A DNA stretch of 64,000 bases. Source: Actinomycetospora chiangmaiensis DSM 45062. Its GTDB lineage: Bacteria > Actinomycetota > Actinomycetes > Mycobacteriales > Pseudonocardiaceae. The notes under the pieces were generated by a model. That model searched no databases and was not told the origin of the DNA. It saw only the letters and a program-made list of their open reading frames with translations. The position numbers and the translations under genes were made by a program. The number at the start of each line of letters is the position of its first letter. Positions within the stretch are counted from its first letter, which is position 1. The DNA is taken from NCBI RefSeq assembly GCF_000379625.1, contig NZ_KB903217.1, positions 761,816 through 825,815 on the forward strand, written 5' to 3'. Below, piece after piece: positions 18,401 through 26,497 of the stretch.

Positions 18401-19419
18401 CGGACCTCCGGCCGGCCCTGAAGGACCTGCTCGGGACGCGGATCGAGCTGCGGCTCGGCGACCCGGGCGAGTCCGAGGTCGACCGTCGGGTGGCGGCCGC
18501 CGTGCCGGTCGGCCGGCCCGGGCACGGCCTCGCGCCCGACCGCAGCCACGTCCTCGTCGCGGTCCCCGGGCCCGACGTCGTCCCCGCCGTCGCCGCCGCG
18601 TGGCCGGGCCCCGGGGTGGCGCCGGTCGAGCTGCTCCCGGACCGGGTCGACGTCGCGACCCTGCCGGGCCCCGACGCGGGCGAGCGGCACCTCTGGCCGA
18701 TCGGCGTGGACGAGGACCGGCTCGCCCCGGTGCTGCTCGACGTCGCCGCCGACCCGCACCTGCTCCTCTACGCCGACGGCGAGTCCGGCAAGACGTCGTT
18801 CCTGCGGTTGCTCGCCCACCACGTCGTCACCCGCTACCCGCCCGAGCGGGCCCGGCTGATGATCGTCGACTACCGCCGGGGGCTGCTCGGCGCCGTCGAC
18901 TCCGAACACCTCATCAGCTACACCTCGACCGCGGACGCGCTCACCGGGGCCATGACCGACCTCGTCGCCTCGCTGCGCCGCCGGCTCCCGGGGCCCGACG
19001 TCACGCCCGAGCAGCTGCGGGCCCGCTCCTGGTGGACCGGTCCCGAGGTCTTCCTCCTCGTCGACGACCACGACCTCGTGGCGACCGCGACGGGCAACCC
19101 GCTGACCGTCCTGCTCGACCTGCTCCCGCAGGCCAAGGACATCGGGCTGCACGTGGTGGTCGCGCGCCGCGTCGGCGGCGCCTCCCGCGCGATGTTCGAG
19201 CCGGTGCTCGCGCGGCTGCGCGAACTCGGCACGCCCGGCCTCGTCGGGCACGGCGGGCGCGACGAGGGCCCGCTCGTCGGGGCGGCCCGTCCCGGTCCCC
19301 GGCCGCCGGGCCGGGCGGTGCTCGTGACGCGGCGGCACGGCGAGCGGCTCGTGCAGCTCGCGTGGCGCGACCCCGACGAGCCGATCCGTCCCGCGTCCCG
19401 CGGAGGTGAGGGGCCGTGA
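15424..19419 (+). CDS. eccC: Type VII secretion ATPase EccC (single-chain, three FtsK/SpoIIIE domains)
   Basis: 1331 residues from GTG 15424. Two N-terminal helices (PMVMVLASVGFVVVLGIDNP and LFGGMIALSTLGMVAGG, residues ~38-80) anchor it. Domain D1 has Walker A GATGSGKS (Lys495) and FVVVDEFSELL as Walker B. D2 aligns at GGPRAGTS, where the Walker lysine is Thr851. D3 has ESGKTS (Lys1123). EccC is the motor that recognises the Y-x-x-x-D/E tail of WXG100 heterodimers and drives export. In characterised EccC proteins D1 is the main catalytic domain and D2/D3 are regulatory, so loss of the D2 lysine is compatible with function. A GTGA overlap links it to the next gene. Confidence 0.95.
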   Translation: MGTQVVRRGPREAAPVMPGGELALEAPPEEPRVAPTGLLPRLLPMVMVLASVGFVVVLGIDNPTSWLFGGMIALSTLGMVAGGFSRGGAQRRAEADAERADYLRYLAQVRRRTRAVAAEQRASLAWTHPDPDALVSLARGPRTWERRPGDPDFAHVRVGRGAQRLATALVPPQTGPVTDLEPVTTAALRRFVRAHSVVEALPTAVSLRAFAAVAITGPDASPAGWERRRALARAVVAQLVTLHSPDDLLLAVVCGERSRADWEWVKWLPHVAHPRLHDGAGPVRMIASSFATVRTWLAPELADRARFSRGATPAAPHVVVVCDGGDVADPAAPGDDPAEEGLVGLTLIDLAARLDPLVARRGLRLVVAPDPERPDVDRLGAATDVGVEWFGRPDALRGAEAEALARRLAPCRTPAAAPEGPGPAAPGLLDLLGVPGSPETFDVAAAWRARAPRDRLRVPFGLGEDGEPVELDLKEAAQEGMGPHGLCVGATGSGKSELLRTLVLGLITTHSSAALNLVLVDFKGGATFAGLADAPHVAAVITNLADDLALVDRMQDALAGEMTRRQELLRGAGNLASVADYERARERGADLTPLPALFVVVDEFSELLHRKPDLADLFTAIGRLGRSLQIHLLLASQRVDEGRLRGLESHLSYRIGLRTFSAADSRAVLGVPDAASLPAVPGTGYLRSDTSTMVRFTAGYVSGPTRRPGGRRRPTTTAGSRRRAVPRPFHGGWVDPPDGPVVGPAAPDHEPDDAAPSVLDTVVDRLRDAGPPAHEVWLPPLAGPVDLATLLPPLQDTDRGRRAPGFPANGTLRLPLGLVDRPYEQRREVLWADLSGAAGHVGVAGGPRAGTSTLLRTLVCAAALTHTPDELGFHVVDLGGGTLAGLADLPHVGTVAGRGDTDLVRRVVGEVAAVAVARERWFREHGIDSVADLRDRRRRGEDLPDPGRDLVLVIDGWHAFRTDHEALESTVITLATTGLSYGVHVAIGVGRWADLRPALKDLLGTRIELRLGDPGESEVDRRVAAAVPVGRPGHGLAPDRSHVLVAVPGPDVVPAVAAAWPGPGVAPVELLPDRVDVATLPGPDAGERHLWPIGVDEDRLAPVLLDVAADPHLLLYADGESGKTSFLRLLAHHVVTRYPPERARLMIVDYRRGLLGAVDSEHLISYTSTADALTGAMTDLVASLRRRLPGPDVTPEQLRARSWWTGPEVFLLVDDHDLVATATGNPLTVLLDLLPQAKDIGLHVVVARRVGGASRAMFEPVLARLRELGTPGLVGHGGRDEGPLVGAARPGPRPPGRAVLVTRRHGERLVQLAWRDPDEPIRPASRGGEGP

Positions 19420-21284
19420 GCCGCCGGGTCGCGGTCGACCTCGGCGACACGGCCGTCGCGACCGCGGTCGACCCCGGCGACGGCGCCGAGGTGGTCGAGC
19501 TCGACATCCACCTCGCGGCGGTGTTCGCCCCGGACGACGCGGCGCTGCTCACCGGGGCCGCCGCGCGGGCCCGGGCGGCGGCCGACCCGTCCCGCCTCGA
19601 GGCCCGTCCGCGCCGCCACGTCGACGCGGACACGCTCCTGCTCGGCACCCGCACCGTCGGGATCGTCGAGGCCCTCGGCGCGGTGCTCGCGGCCGCCGTC
19701 GACCGGGCGGGGCCGGTGCTGCGCGGGCAACGCCCGGACGTCCTCGTGCTCACGCACCCGGCGGACTGGGGGACCCGCCGTCGGGACGTGCTGCGGCGGG
19801 CCGGTGCCGGGCTCGCGGCCGACCTGGAGCTGCTGGCCGAACCCGTGGCCGCGGCGGCGCACGCCCGGTGGATGCGCCCGACCGGCCGGGGCGGACCGAC
19901 GGCCGTGCTCGACGTGGGCGCCCGGGGAGCGACCGCCGCGGTCGTCGACGCGGACGGGACGGTGCTGGCCCACCGCGGCTCCGGGCGTTTCGGCGGGGAC
20001 GACGCCGACGAGCTGGTGCTGGCGCACGTGGTCGCAGGCCTGTCCGACGCCGCCCCCGACCTCGACCGGGTCCGCGCGGTGGTCGAGGGGGCCGCCCTGC
20101 CGGAGCGCCGGGTCCGCCAGGTGCTCGTCGAGGACGTGCGCGACGCCCGGGAACGGCTCTCCGAGTCCGCGCAGGCCGACGTCCCGCTGCCGGGTGCCGC
20201 GGGGACGGCGTGGTGCTCGCGCGGCGAGCTCGAGGACCTCCTCCGGGAGCCCTGCGAGGGCCTGGTCGCCCTGCTCGTCCGAGTCCTGGACGAGGCGGGC
20301 GTCGCGGCGTCGCGGCTCGCGGACGTCCGTCTCGTCGGCGGGATGGCCCGGACCCCGCTGCTCGCCACGCTCGTGCACCGCGAGCTCGGCGTGCCGCCGG
20401 TGGTCCCCGCCGACCCGCGCACGGTCGTCGCCCGCGGCGCCCTGCTCGTCGCCGCGCCGGCCACCCGGGCGCCGGCCCCGGCGACTCCCGCCCGCCCCGT
20501 GCTGCTGCCGGACTGGCCGGTCCCGGCGGCGCCCGCGGCGGCCGCGGCGCGGCCGGCCCCGGCCGCCGCCCCCACGACCCCGGCGCGGGCCCCGGTCACC
20601 GTCGCCGCCCCGTCGTCGGGACCCGGACCCCGCGTCGACCCGGACGGTCCGACCGTGCGCATCGCCCACGAGCTCGTCCCGGCGGGCCGGCCGCCGGCGC
20701 GGACGGAGACCCCGGCGGGTGGCGCGAGCACCTGGAGCGCCCGACGACGGGCGGGGCTCGTCGCGGCGGCCACGGTCGCGGTCGTCGTCGTGGTCCTCGC
20801 GGTGGCCGGGCTGCGCGGCGGCGACGGGGCCACCGCCGGGGCGACGCCGCCGACGGTCGTCTCGGTGTTCGCGCACGCCTACGAGCTCCCGGCCGGCTGG
20901 ACCGTCGACGGTTCCGACGCCGAGTACCGCCGCAGCCGCCTCCGCCCGGCGGGACAACCGACCGGCCCGAACCTCATCGCCGTCCAGGAGAGCGCGCTCG
21001 CCTCGCCGGACGTGACCGCCGCGCGCGGCCAGCTGCTCGCGGGCTTCGAGGCCGCGCGCTCCGCCGGCGGCGGGGTGTCCGACCTGGCGCCGGAGACGAC
21101 GTTCGCGGGACGCGAGGCCGCGACCTACCGGCAGGTCCCGGTGCCCGGCACGACGGTGGACTGGGTCGTGCTCTTCCTCGGCACCACCCAGCTCTCGGTC
21201 GGGTGCCGTCACGACGAGGCCTCCCGCGAGGCCGTGCTCGCCGCGTGCGAGCGCGTGGTGGGGACTTTGCGCAGCCCGGCATGA
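19416..21284 (+). CDS. T7SS-associated bitopic protein: Hsp70/actin-fold ATPase, TM helix, external domain (Rv3446c-like)
   Basis: 622 residues. Residues ~1-350 form an Hsp70/actin-type nucleotide-binding domain: phosphate-1 VAVDLGDTAVA, phosphate-2 AVLDVGARGATAAVVD and adenosine motif VRLVGGMARTPLLATL. There is no Hsp70 substrate-binding domain. Next come an Ala/Pro-rich linker (~350-440), one transmembrane helix (AGLVAAATVAVVVVVLAVAG) and a ~155-residue outer domain (AHAYELPAGWTVDG… TVDWVVLFLGTTQLSVGC). The outer domain resembles the type VII secretion-associated family that includes Rv3446c, the gene between eccC4 and esxU/esxT in M. tuberculosis. It starts on GTGA of eccC. Its placement between motor and substrates suggests a chaperone-like or gating role; this is inference. 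Confidence 0.85.
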   Translation: MSRRVAVDLGDTAVATAVDPGDGAEVVELDIHLAAVFAPDDAALLTGAAARARAAADPSRLEARPRRHVDADTLLLGTRTVGIVEALGAVLAAAVDRAGPVLRGQRPDVLVLTHPADWGTRRRDVLRRAGAGLAADLELLAEPVAAAAHARWMRPTGRGGPTAVLDVGARGATAAVVDADGTVLAHRGSGRFGGDDADELVLAHVVAGLSDAAPDLDRVRAVVEGAALPERRVRQVLVEDVRDARERLSESAQADVPLPGAAGTAWCSRGELEDLLREPCEGLVALLVRVLDEAGVAASRLADVRLVGGMARTPLLATLVHRELGVPPVVPADPRTVVARGALLVAAPATRAPAPATPARPVLLPDWPVPAAPAAAAARPAPAAAPTTPARAPVTVAAPSSGPGPRVDPDGPTVRIAHELVPAGRPPARTETPAGGASTWSARRRAGLVAAATVAVVVVVLAVAGLRGGDGATAGATPPTVVSVFAHAYELPAGWTVDGSDAEYRRSRLRPAGQPTGPNLIAVQESALASPDVTAARGQLLAGFEAARSAGGGVSDLAPETTFAGREAATYRQVPVPGTTVDWVVLFLGTTQLSVGCRHDEASREAVLAACERVVGTLRSPA

Positions 21285-21378
21285 GCGAGGTCGGCACGAG
21301 TTCTGCGAAACGGCCCCCGCGGCCGCAGGCGGGATGACACCGTCGTCGGCAGGCAGCACGCCGGTGGGAGGAGTTCGG

Positions 21379-21690
21379 ATGGCGGGGCAGTTCGGGACCG
21401 AGACGCAGTTGATGCAGGGGGCGGGGCAGCAGGTCGTGGAGGTGCGCGACCAGATCACCGCCCAGCTCGCGCAGCTGCGCGGGCAGCTGGTGCCGCTGGA
21501 GGCCACGTGGCGGGGCGACGCGTCCGTCGCGTTCACGCAGCTGATGGCCCGGTGGAACGACGACGCGCACCGCATCAACGCCGCCCTGGGGGCGATCGCG
21601 GAGTCCGTGCAGGCCTCCGCGGTCACCTACCGGGCCGCGGAGGACGAGGTCGCGGCGTCGACCTCGCGCATCGGCCGGGCGCTGGACTGA
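21379..21690 (+). CDS. WXG100 family protein, ESX-4-type substrate (EsxU/EsxT-like)
   Basis: 103 residues. A helix-turn-helix hairpin with the W-x-G turn in PLEATWRGDASVAFTQL at about residue 50, and a C-terminal export signal of the Y-x-x-x-E type (TYRAAEDEV). I took ATG 21379, behind GGGAGGAG at 21366-21373, instead of an in-frame start 15 codons upstream. It is the first of two tandem WXG100 genes (10 nt apart) that presumably form a secreted heterodimer, equivalent to EsxT/EsxU beside eccC4. Confidence 0.93.
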   Translation: MAGQFGTETQLMQGAGQQVVEVRDQITAQLAQLRGQLVPLEATWRGDASVAFTQLMARWNDDAHRINAALGAIAESVQASAVTYRAAEDEVAASTSRIGRALD

Positions 21691-21700
21691 GGGGACGACC

Positions 21701-21985
21701 ATGGACGAGATCCGCGTGACCTTCGGCGAGCTCTCCGCCGCGCAGCAGAACGTGACGGCCACGGCGACCCGGATCCGGGGCCAGCTCGACGACCTCGAGC
21801 GCCGGCTCGCGCCGCTCGTGGCGGGCTGGACCGGGGCGGCGGCCGAGCAGTACCGCGCCCGGCAGCGGGAGATCGACACCGCGTGGGCCGACCTCGCGCA
21901 GGTGCTCGGCCTCATCGGGGGACGGCTCGGGCAGGCCGAGCAGACCTACCGGGCGGTCGAGCAGCGCAACGCCGCCCGCTACTGA
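21701..21985 (+). CDS. WXG100 family protein, partner of the preceding gene
   Basis: 94 residues: [20 protein letters not shown], the turn motif in [18 protein letters not shown] and a YRAVE (Y-x-x-x-E) signal near the C-terminus. Both partners carrying a Y-x-x-x-E motif is notable, since in ESX-1 only one of the pair (EsxB) supplies the EccC-binding signal. The gene follows its partner by 10 nt with GGGGACG before the ATG, and ends the plus-strand T7SS arm before the rplM leader. Confidence 0.93.
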   Translation: MDEIRVTFGELSAAQQNVTATATRIRGQLDDLERRLAPLVAGWTGAAAEQYRARQREIDTAWADLAQVLGLIGGRLGQAEQTYRAVEQRNAARY

Positions 21986-22154
21986 CCGGGGGTGGGTGCC
22001 GGGCCGTCGCGAGCAGCCGCGTACTCTGGAGAGCCGTTGCGCGGTGAACGTCTGCCGCGAGGAGACACAGCGTGCGGACCCCGTCGCGGGGCCGACCGCC
22101 GCGAGTGTCACCAACTACGTACCGACCCAGTATGACCGTGACGAGGTAGCTTCC

Positions 22155-22594
22155 GTGCGCACGTTCAGTCCGAAGCCCGGCGACATCGACCGCGCCTGGC
22201 ACGTCATCGACGCCTCCGACGTCGTGCTCGGCCGGCTGGCCAGCCAGACCGCCCAGCTGCTGCGGGGCAAGCACAAGCCGACCTACGCCCCGCACGTCGA
22301 CACCGGTGACTTCGTGGTGATCGTGAACGCGGAGAAGGTGGCGCTGACCGGTAGCAAGCGGGACGACCGCTTCGTCTACCACCACAGCGGCTACCCGGGC
22401 GGCCTCAAGAAGCGCACCGTGGGCGAGGAGCTCGAGCGCTTCCCGGACCGTCTGGTCGAGAAGGCCGTCAAGGGCATGCTGCCCAAGAACCGTCTGGGCC
22501 GGGCCATGGCGTCCAAGCTCAAGGTCTACGCGGGCCCCGAGCACCCGCACGCCGCCCAGCAGCCCGTGCCGTACGAGATCCGACAGGTGAGCCA

Positions 22595-22598
<4 letters not shown>
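22155..22598 (+). CDS. rplM: 50S ribosomal protein L13
   Basis: 147 residues from GTG 22155: [20 protein letters not shown], then [37 protein letters not shown] and the end [15 protein letters not shown]. It is an early-assembly protein of the large subunit. The GTG is supported by GAGG at 22143-22146 and by the exact canonical length; an open frame continues upstream but is not L13-like. The 169-bp gap before it contains TACTCT at about 22021-22026, a possible -10. GTGA overlap with rpsI. Confidence 0.97.
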
Positions 22599-23169
<571 letters not shown>

Positions 23170-23170
<1 letters not shown>

Positions 23171-24567
23171 TGGGTCGCCTGTTCGGGACCGATGGTGTCC
23201 GCGGCCTCGCGAACGCGGACCTCACCCCCGAGCTGGCGCTCTCCGTCGCGTCCGCCGCCGCCCGCGTGCTCGCCGAGCACGCGGGCGGTGTCGTGCGCGG
23301 GGCGAGCGCAGCGGCGGGGGACGGATCGGGCGACGGCGCGGCACGGCCGGTGGCGGTGGTGGGCCGCGACCCGCGGGCCAGTGGCGAGATGCTCGAGGCC
23401 GCGGTGTGTGCCGGCCTGTCGGCGGCGGGTGCGGACGTGCGGCGGCTCGGCGTCCTGCCGACCCCGGCGGTGGCCCACCTGACCGCGACGCTCGGGGCCG
23501 ACCTCGGCGTCATGATCTCCGCCTCGCACAACCCGATGCCCGACAACGGCATCAAGTTGTTCGCGGCGGGCGGGCACAAGCTGCCCGACGCCGTCGAGGA
23601 CGAGATCGAGGCGCACCTGGACCACGTCGCGCAGGCCGACCGACGGCCGACCGGCCGGGGCATCGGTCGCGTCACCGACGTGCCCGACGCGCTCGACCGC
23701 TACCTCGACCACCTCCTCGTCGCGACCCCGCACGCGCTCGACGGGCTCCACGTCGTCGTCGACTGCGCGCACGGCGCCGCGTCGCTCGCCGCGCCCCGCG
23801 CCTACGAGCGCGCGGGTGCCCGGGTGACGACGGTGGCGGCCGAGCCGGACGGCTGGAACATCAACGACGGTGTCGGCTCCACGCACCTCGACGGCCTGGC
23901 GAAGGCCGTCGTCGAGCACGGGGCGGACCTCGGGATCGCCCACGACGGTGACGCCGACCGCTGCCTCGCGGTGGCCGCCGACGGGTCGCTCGTCGACGGC
24001 GACCAGATCCTCGCGGTCCTCGCGCTGGCGCTCCACGCGGACGGCGAGCTCGCGGGCGACACCCTGGTCGCGACCGTGATGAGCAACCTCGGCCTGCACC
24101 TGGCGATGCAGGAGGCGGGCATCACGGTCCGGACGACGGCGGTCGGCGACCGCTACGTCCTCGAGGAGCTGCGGGCCGGCTCGTTCTCCCTCGGCGGGGA
24201 GCAGTCCGGCCACGTCGTGTTGCCCTCGCACGCCACGACCGGCGACGGTCTGCTCACCGCACTGCGGCTGATGGCGCGCATGACGACCACGGGACGCTCG
24301 CTGGCGGACCTGGCCGGCGTGGTCGAGCGCCTGCCGCAGGTGCTGGTGAACGTGCCGGTCGCCGACAAGGCCGCCGTGGGCACGTCCGCCCGGGTGGCCG
24401 ACGCCGTCGCCGCCGAGGAGGCGGCCCTCGCCGGCCGCGGCCGGGTCCTGCTGCGGCCGTCGGGGACCGAGCAGGTGGTCCGGGTGATGGTCGAGGCGCC
24501 CACCGAGGACACCGCGCGCGACGTCGCGGGACGCCTCGCGGGTCTCGTCGCCGACGTCCGGGCGTAG
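23170..24567 (+). CDS. glmM: Phosphoglucosamine mutase
   Basis: 465 residues. It converts glucosamine-6-phosphate to glucosamine-1-phosphate for UDP-GlcNAc and peptidoglycan synthesis. The catalytic phosphoserine is Ser119 in [12 protein letters not shown]. The metal loop is DGDADRC and the sugar-phosphate site is [22 protein letters not shown] is the C-terminal phosphate loop. Residues ~37-58 hold an Ala/Gly-rich insert ([20 protein letters not shown]) that moves the serine later than usual. It is translationally coupled to rpsI (TGATG). With glmS 2 kb downstream it covers two consecutive steps of the amino-sugar pathway. Confidence 0.96.
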
Positions 24568-24658
24568 TCCCGCCGGCATCCCGCGGCGGTCCCGCTGTGG
24601 TCCGCCGCCGTCGGGGCCGGTGTGGGACGGCCCGGAGCGGTGGGGGACCCTGAGACCC

Positions 24659-25504
24659 GTGACACGGCGTGACGGCGGACGCGGGGGAGGGCCGCTGTCC
24701 GCGGTCCCGTCCCCGCGCCGGCTCGCGCAGCTGGGCGCCGACACCTCGGACGCCCTGCTCGCGGCGGGCGACGGTGCCATCGAGCGGATCGCGGCGGCCC
24801 TGCCCGCCCGGATCGCCATGGGGGAGACCACGGGCCTCGGTGCGCCGCCGGTCGACGCCGAGGGCCTGCGCGCCCGGCACACCGCTCAGCGCGGAATCCG
24901 GTTCGCCGCGATCGCCGCGGGCGCCGAGGACCTCCGTCGCGCCGCCGACCGCATCCGGGCCCGGCACCGGGCGCTCGCCGAGGAGGCGGGCACGCTCTGG
25001 GAGCGCTGGTCGGGACCGTCGGCCGAGGAGGTCGCGGACCGCGTGGTCGCCCTCGGGCGGGCCGCGCAGGAGATCGTGACGATGCTGGCGGAGACCGCCG
25101 AGACGGTGGAGGCCGCGGGCCTCGCCGTCGCCGACGACGTCACCGACCGCGCCGCGGCCGCCCGGGCGCTCGGGGCGGGCGACCCGGGACCACCGCCCGG
25201 CCGGGGCGCCGTTCCCGCCGCCGCCCGGGCGTGGGCCGCCACGCTCGACTCCCGGCTGCAGCGCTACCTCGTGGTGGCCGACCGGACGGACGCGACGATC
25301 GCCGGGACCTGGCGGGAGCTCGCCGATCGGCTCGGGGTGCTGCGCCGCCTCTCCGGGACGGCGCCCGAGGTGGGCGGACCCGACGCCGGCGGGCTGCCGG
25401 CCGACCTGCTCGCGCTGCCCGAGATCCTCGCCGCGCTGGGCGGCCTCGGGGCTCCGGGCGAGCCGGACGCCGACGGGCCTCAGACCGTCGACGACTCCCG
25501 GTAG
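24659..25504 (+). CDS. WXG-like helical protein, possible ESX-associated protein
   Basis: 281 residues from GTG 24659. It is not recognised as an enzyme and is predicted almost entirely helical. Residues ~85-165 (EDLRRAADRIRARHRALAEE, then TLWERWSGPSAEEVADRVVA) contain a W-x-G turn between two long helices, the signature of WXG100/LXG-type proteins. A second helical block lies after a Gly/Pro linker (~residue 190). In M. tuberculosis the same slot, between glmM (mrsA) and glmS, holds Rv3440c/Rv3439c of unknown function. Position 3 kb from the ESX locus and the WXG-like hairpin suggest an ESX-linked protein, but this is inference. Its end overlaps the convergent next gene by 25 nt. Confidence 0.75.
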   Translation: MTRRDGGRGGGPLSAVPSPRRLAQLGADTSDALLAAGDGAIERIAAALPARIAMGETTGLGAPPVDAEGLRARHTAQRGIRFAAIAAGAEDLRRAADRIRARHRALAEEAGTLWERWSGPSAEEVADRVVALGRAAQEIVTMLAETAETVEAAGLAVADDVTDRAAAARALGAGDPGPPPGRGAVPAAARAWAATLDSRLQRYLVVADRTDATIAGTWRELADRLGVLRRLSGTAPEVGGPDAGGLPADLLALPEILAALGGLGAPGEPDADGPQTVDDSR

Positions 25505-26370
25505 ACGCGCACGTCGGTGCCCTTGACGGCACCGTCGACGACGTCGGCGTACGCCTTCTCGCCGTTCAGGTGGTGGAGCAGGAACGCGGTCAGCAGGCCC
25601 TTCACCGTGGTGAGCACTCCGAGGTCGGCCTTGCCGTCGAGCACCAGGTCGCTCCAGTGCTTCCCCTCCACGATGCCGAGGTGGCTGGCCTTCTTGACGG
25701 TGCGCATCACCGACGGGCCGGCCCACGCCGCGGCGACCGGCTCGGTGCCCGCCGCCGGGGGCGCGACGAGGTCCTTGCCGAACGCGACGTGCAGCCCCGG
25801 CTTGTGCACCGCACGGGCCGCGTCCTGGGCCGACGGGCGGGACTCCGACAGCGCGATCGTGGCGACGGCCTCGACGTGCCCGCGGGTCCCGGCGATGTCG
25901 GAGCCGGTCTCCCAGTAGGGCTCGTTCGCGGCCTGGACGCGCGCGGCGGGCGGCGGGACCGCGGCGGCAAGCACGGCCGCGGAGGCGCCCATGCCGTGAC
26001 CGGCGAGGCCGAGCTTGCGGGGGTCCACGCTGACCGCGGCGCCGCGGGCCGTCCCGCCGAGCCGGACGGTGGAGACCACGTCGAGCGCGGTGCGCAGGTC
26101 GTGCGCGAGCTTGCGGTGGGAGGCGAACGGCCCGCGCTCGGTGTCCGGCGCGGCCACGACGATCCCCCAGGACGCGAGGTGGCGCAGCAGGCCCAGGTAC
26201 CGGGTCGCCGGGTTCAGCCAGTCGTGGCCGAAGGCGACCGCCGGGAGCAGCTCACCCGCCGTCGGGGTGAACACCACCCCGGGCAGGCCGACCAGCGCGA
26301 GGTCCCCGCGCAGCACCTGGTGCGGGCCCGGGCGCCCGAGCTCGGCGACGATCTGCTTCGCACTGGCCAT
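25480..26370 (-). CDS. Alpha/beta-hydrolase-fold protein lacking the nucleophile serine (Rv3438-like position)
   Basis: 296 residues from ATG 26370. The order of elements is that of dienelactone-hydrolase-like proteins: AVAFGHDWLNPATRYLGLLR, then APDTERGPFASHRKL, then the elbow LAGHGMGASAAVLAAA and a late His (KASHLGIVEGKHW). The elbow reads G-H-G-M-G where G-x-S-x-G is expected, so the nucleophile is replaced by Gly. It is probably non-hydrolytic, or uses another residue. M. tuberculosis has a hydrolase-like gene (Rv3438) at this place, divergent from glmS, so synteny is conserved. Function unknown. Confidence 0.82.
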   Translation of the reverse strand: MASAKQIVAELGRPGPHQVLRGDLALVGLPGVVFTPTAGELLPAVAFGHDWLNPATRYLGLLRHLASWGIVVAAPDTERGPFASHRKLAHDLRTALDVVSTVRLGGTARGAAVSVDPRKLGLAGHGMGASAAVLAAAVPPPAARVQAANEPYWETGSDIAGTRGHVEAVATIALSESRPSAQDAARAVHKPGLHVAFGKDLVAPPAAGTEPVAAAWAGPSVMRTVKKASHLGIVEGKHWSDLVLDGKADLGVLTTVKGLLTAFLLHHLNGEKAYADVVDGAVKGTDVRVYRESSTV

Positions 26371-26497
26371 GGCGCGGCACGGTAGTGCATCCCCACCCAC
26401 GCTGGCCTGCTGGAACACGGGTCGGATGCACGGTGGGGGGCCGGGTCACACAGGCCACCGGTCAAGGTCCACATCGCCCCACCTACGCTCGGAGCCC

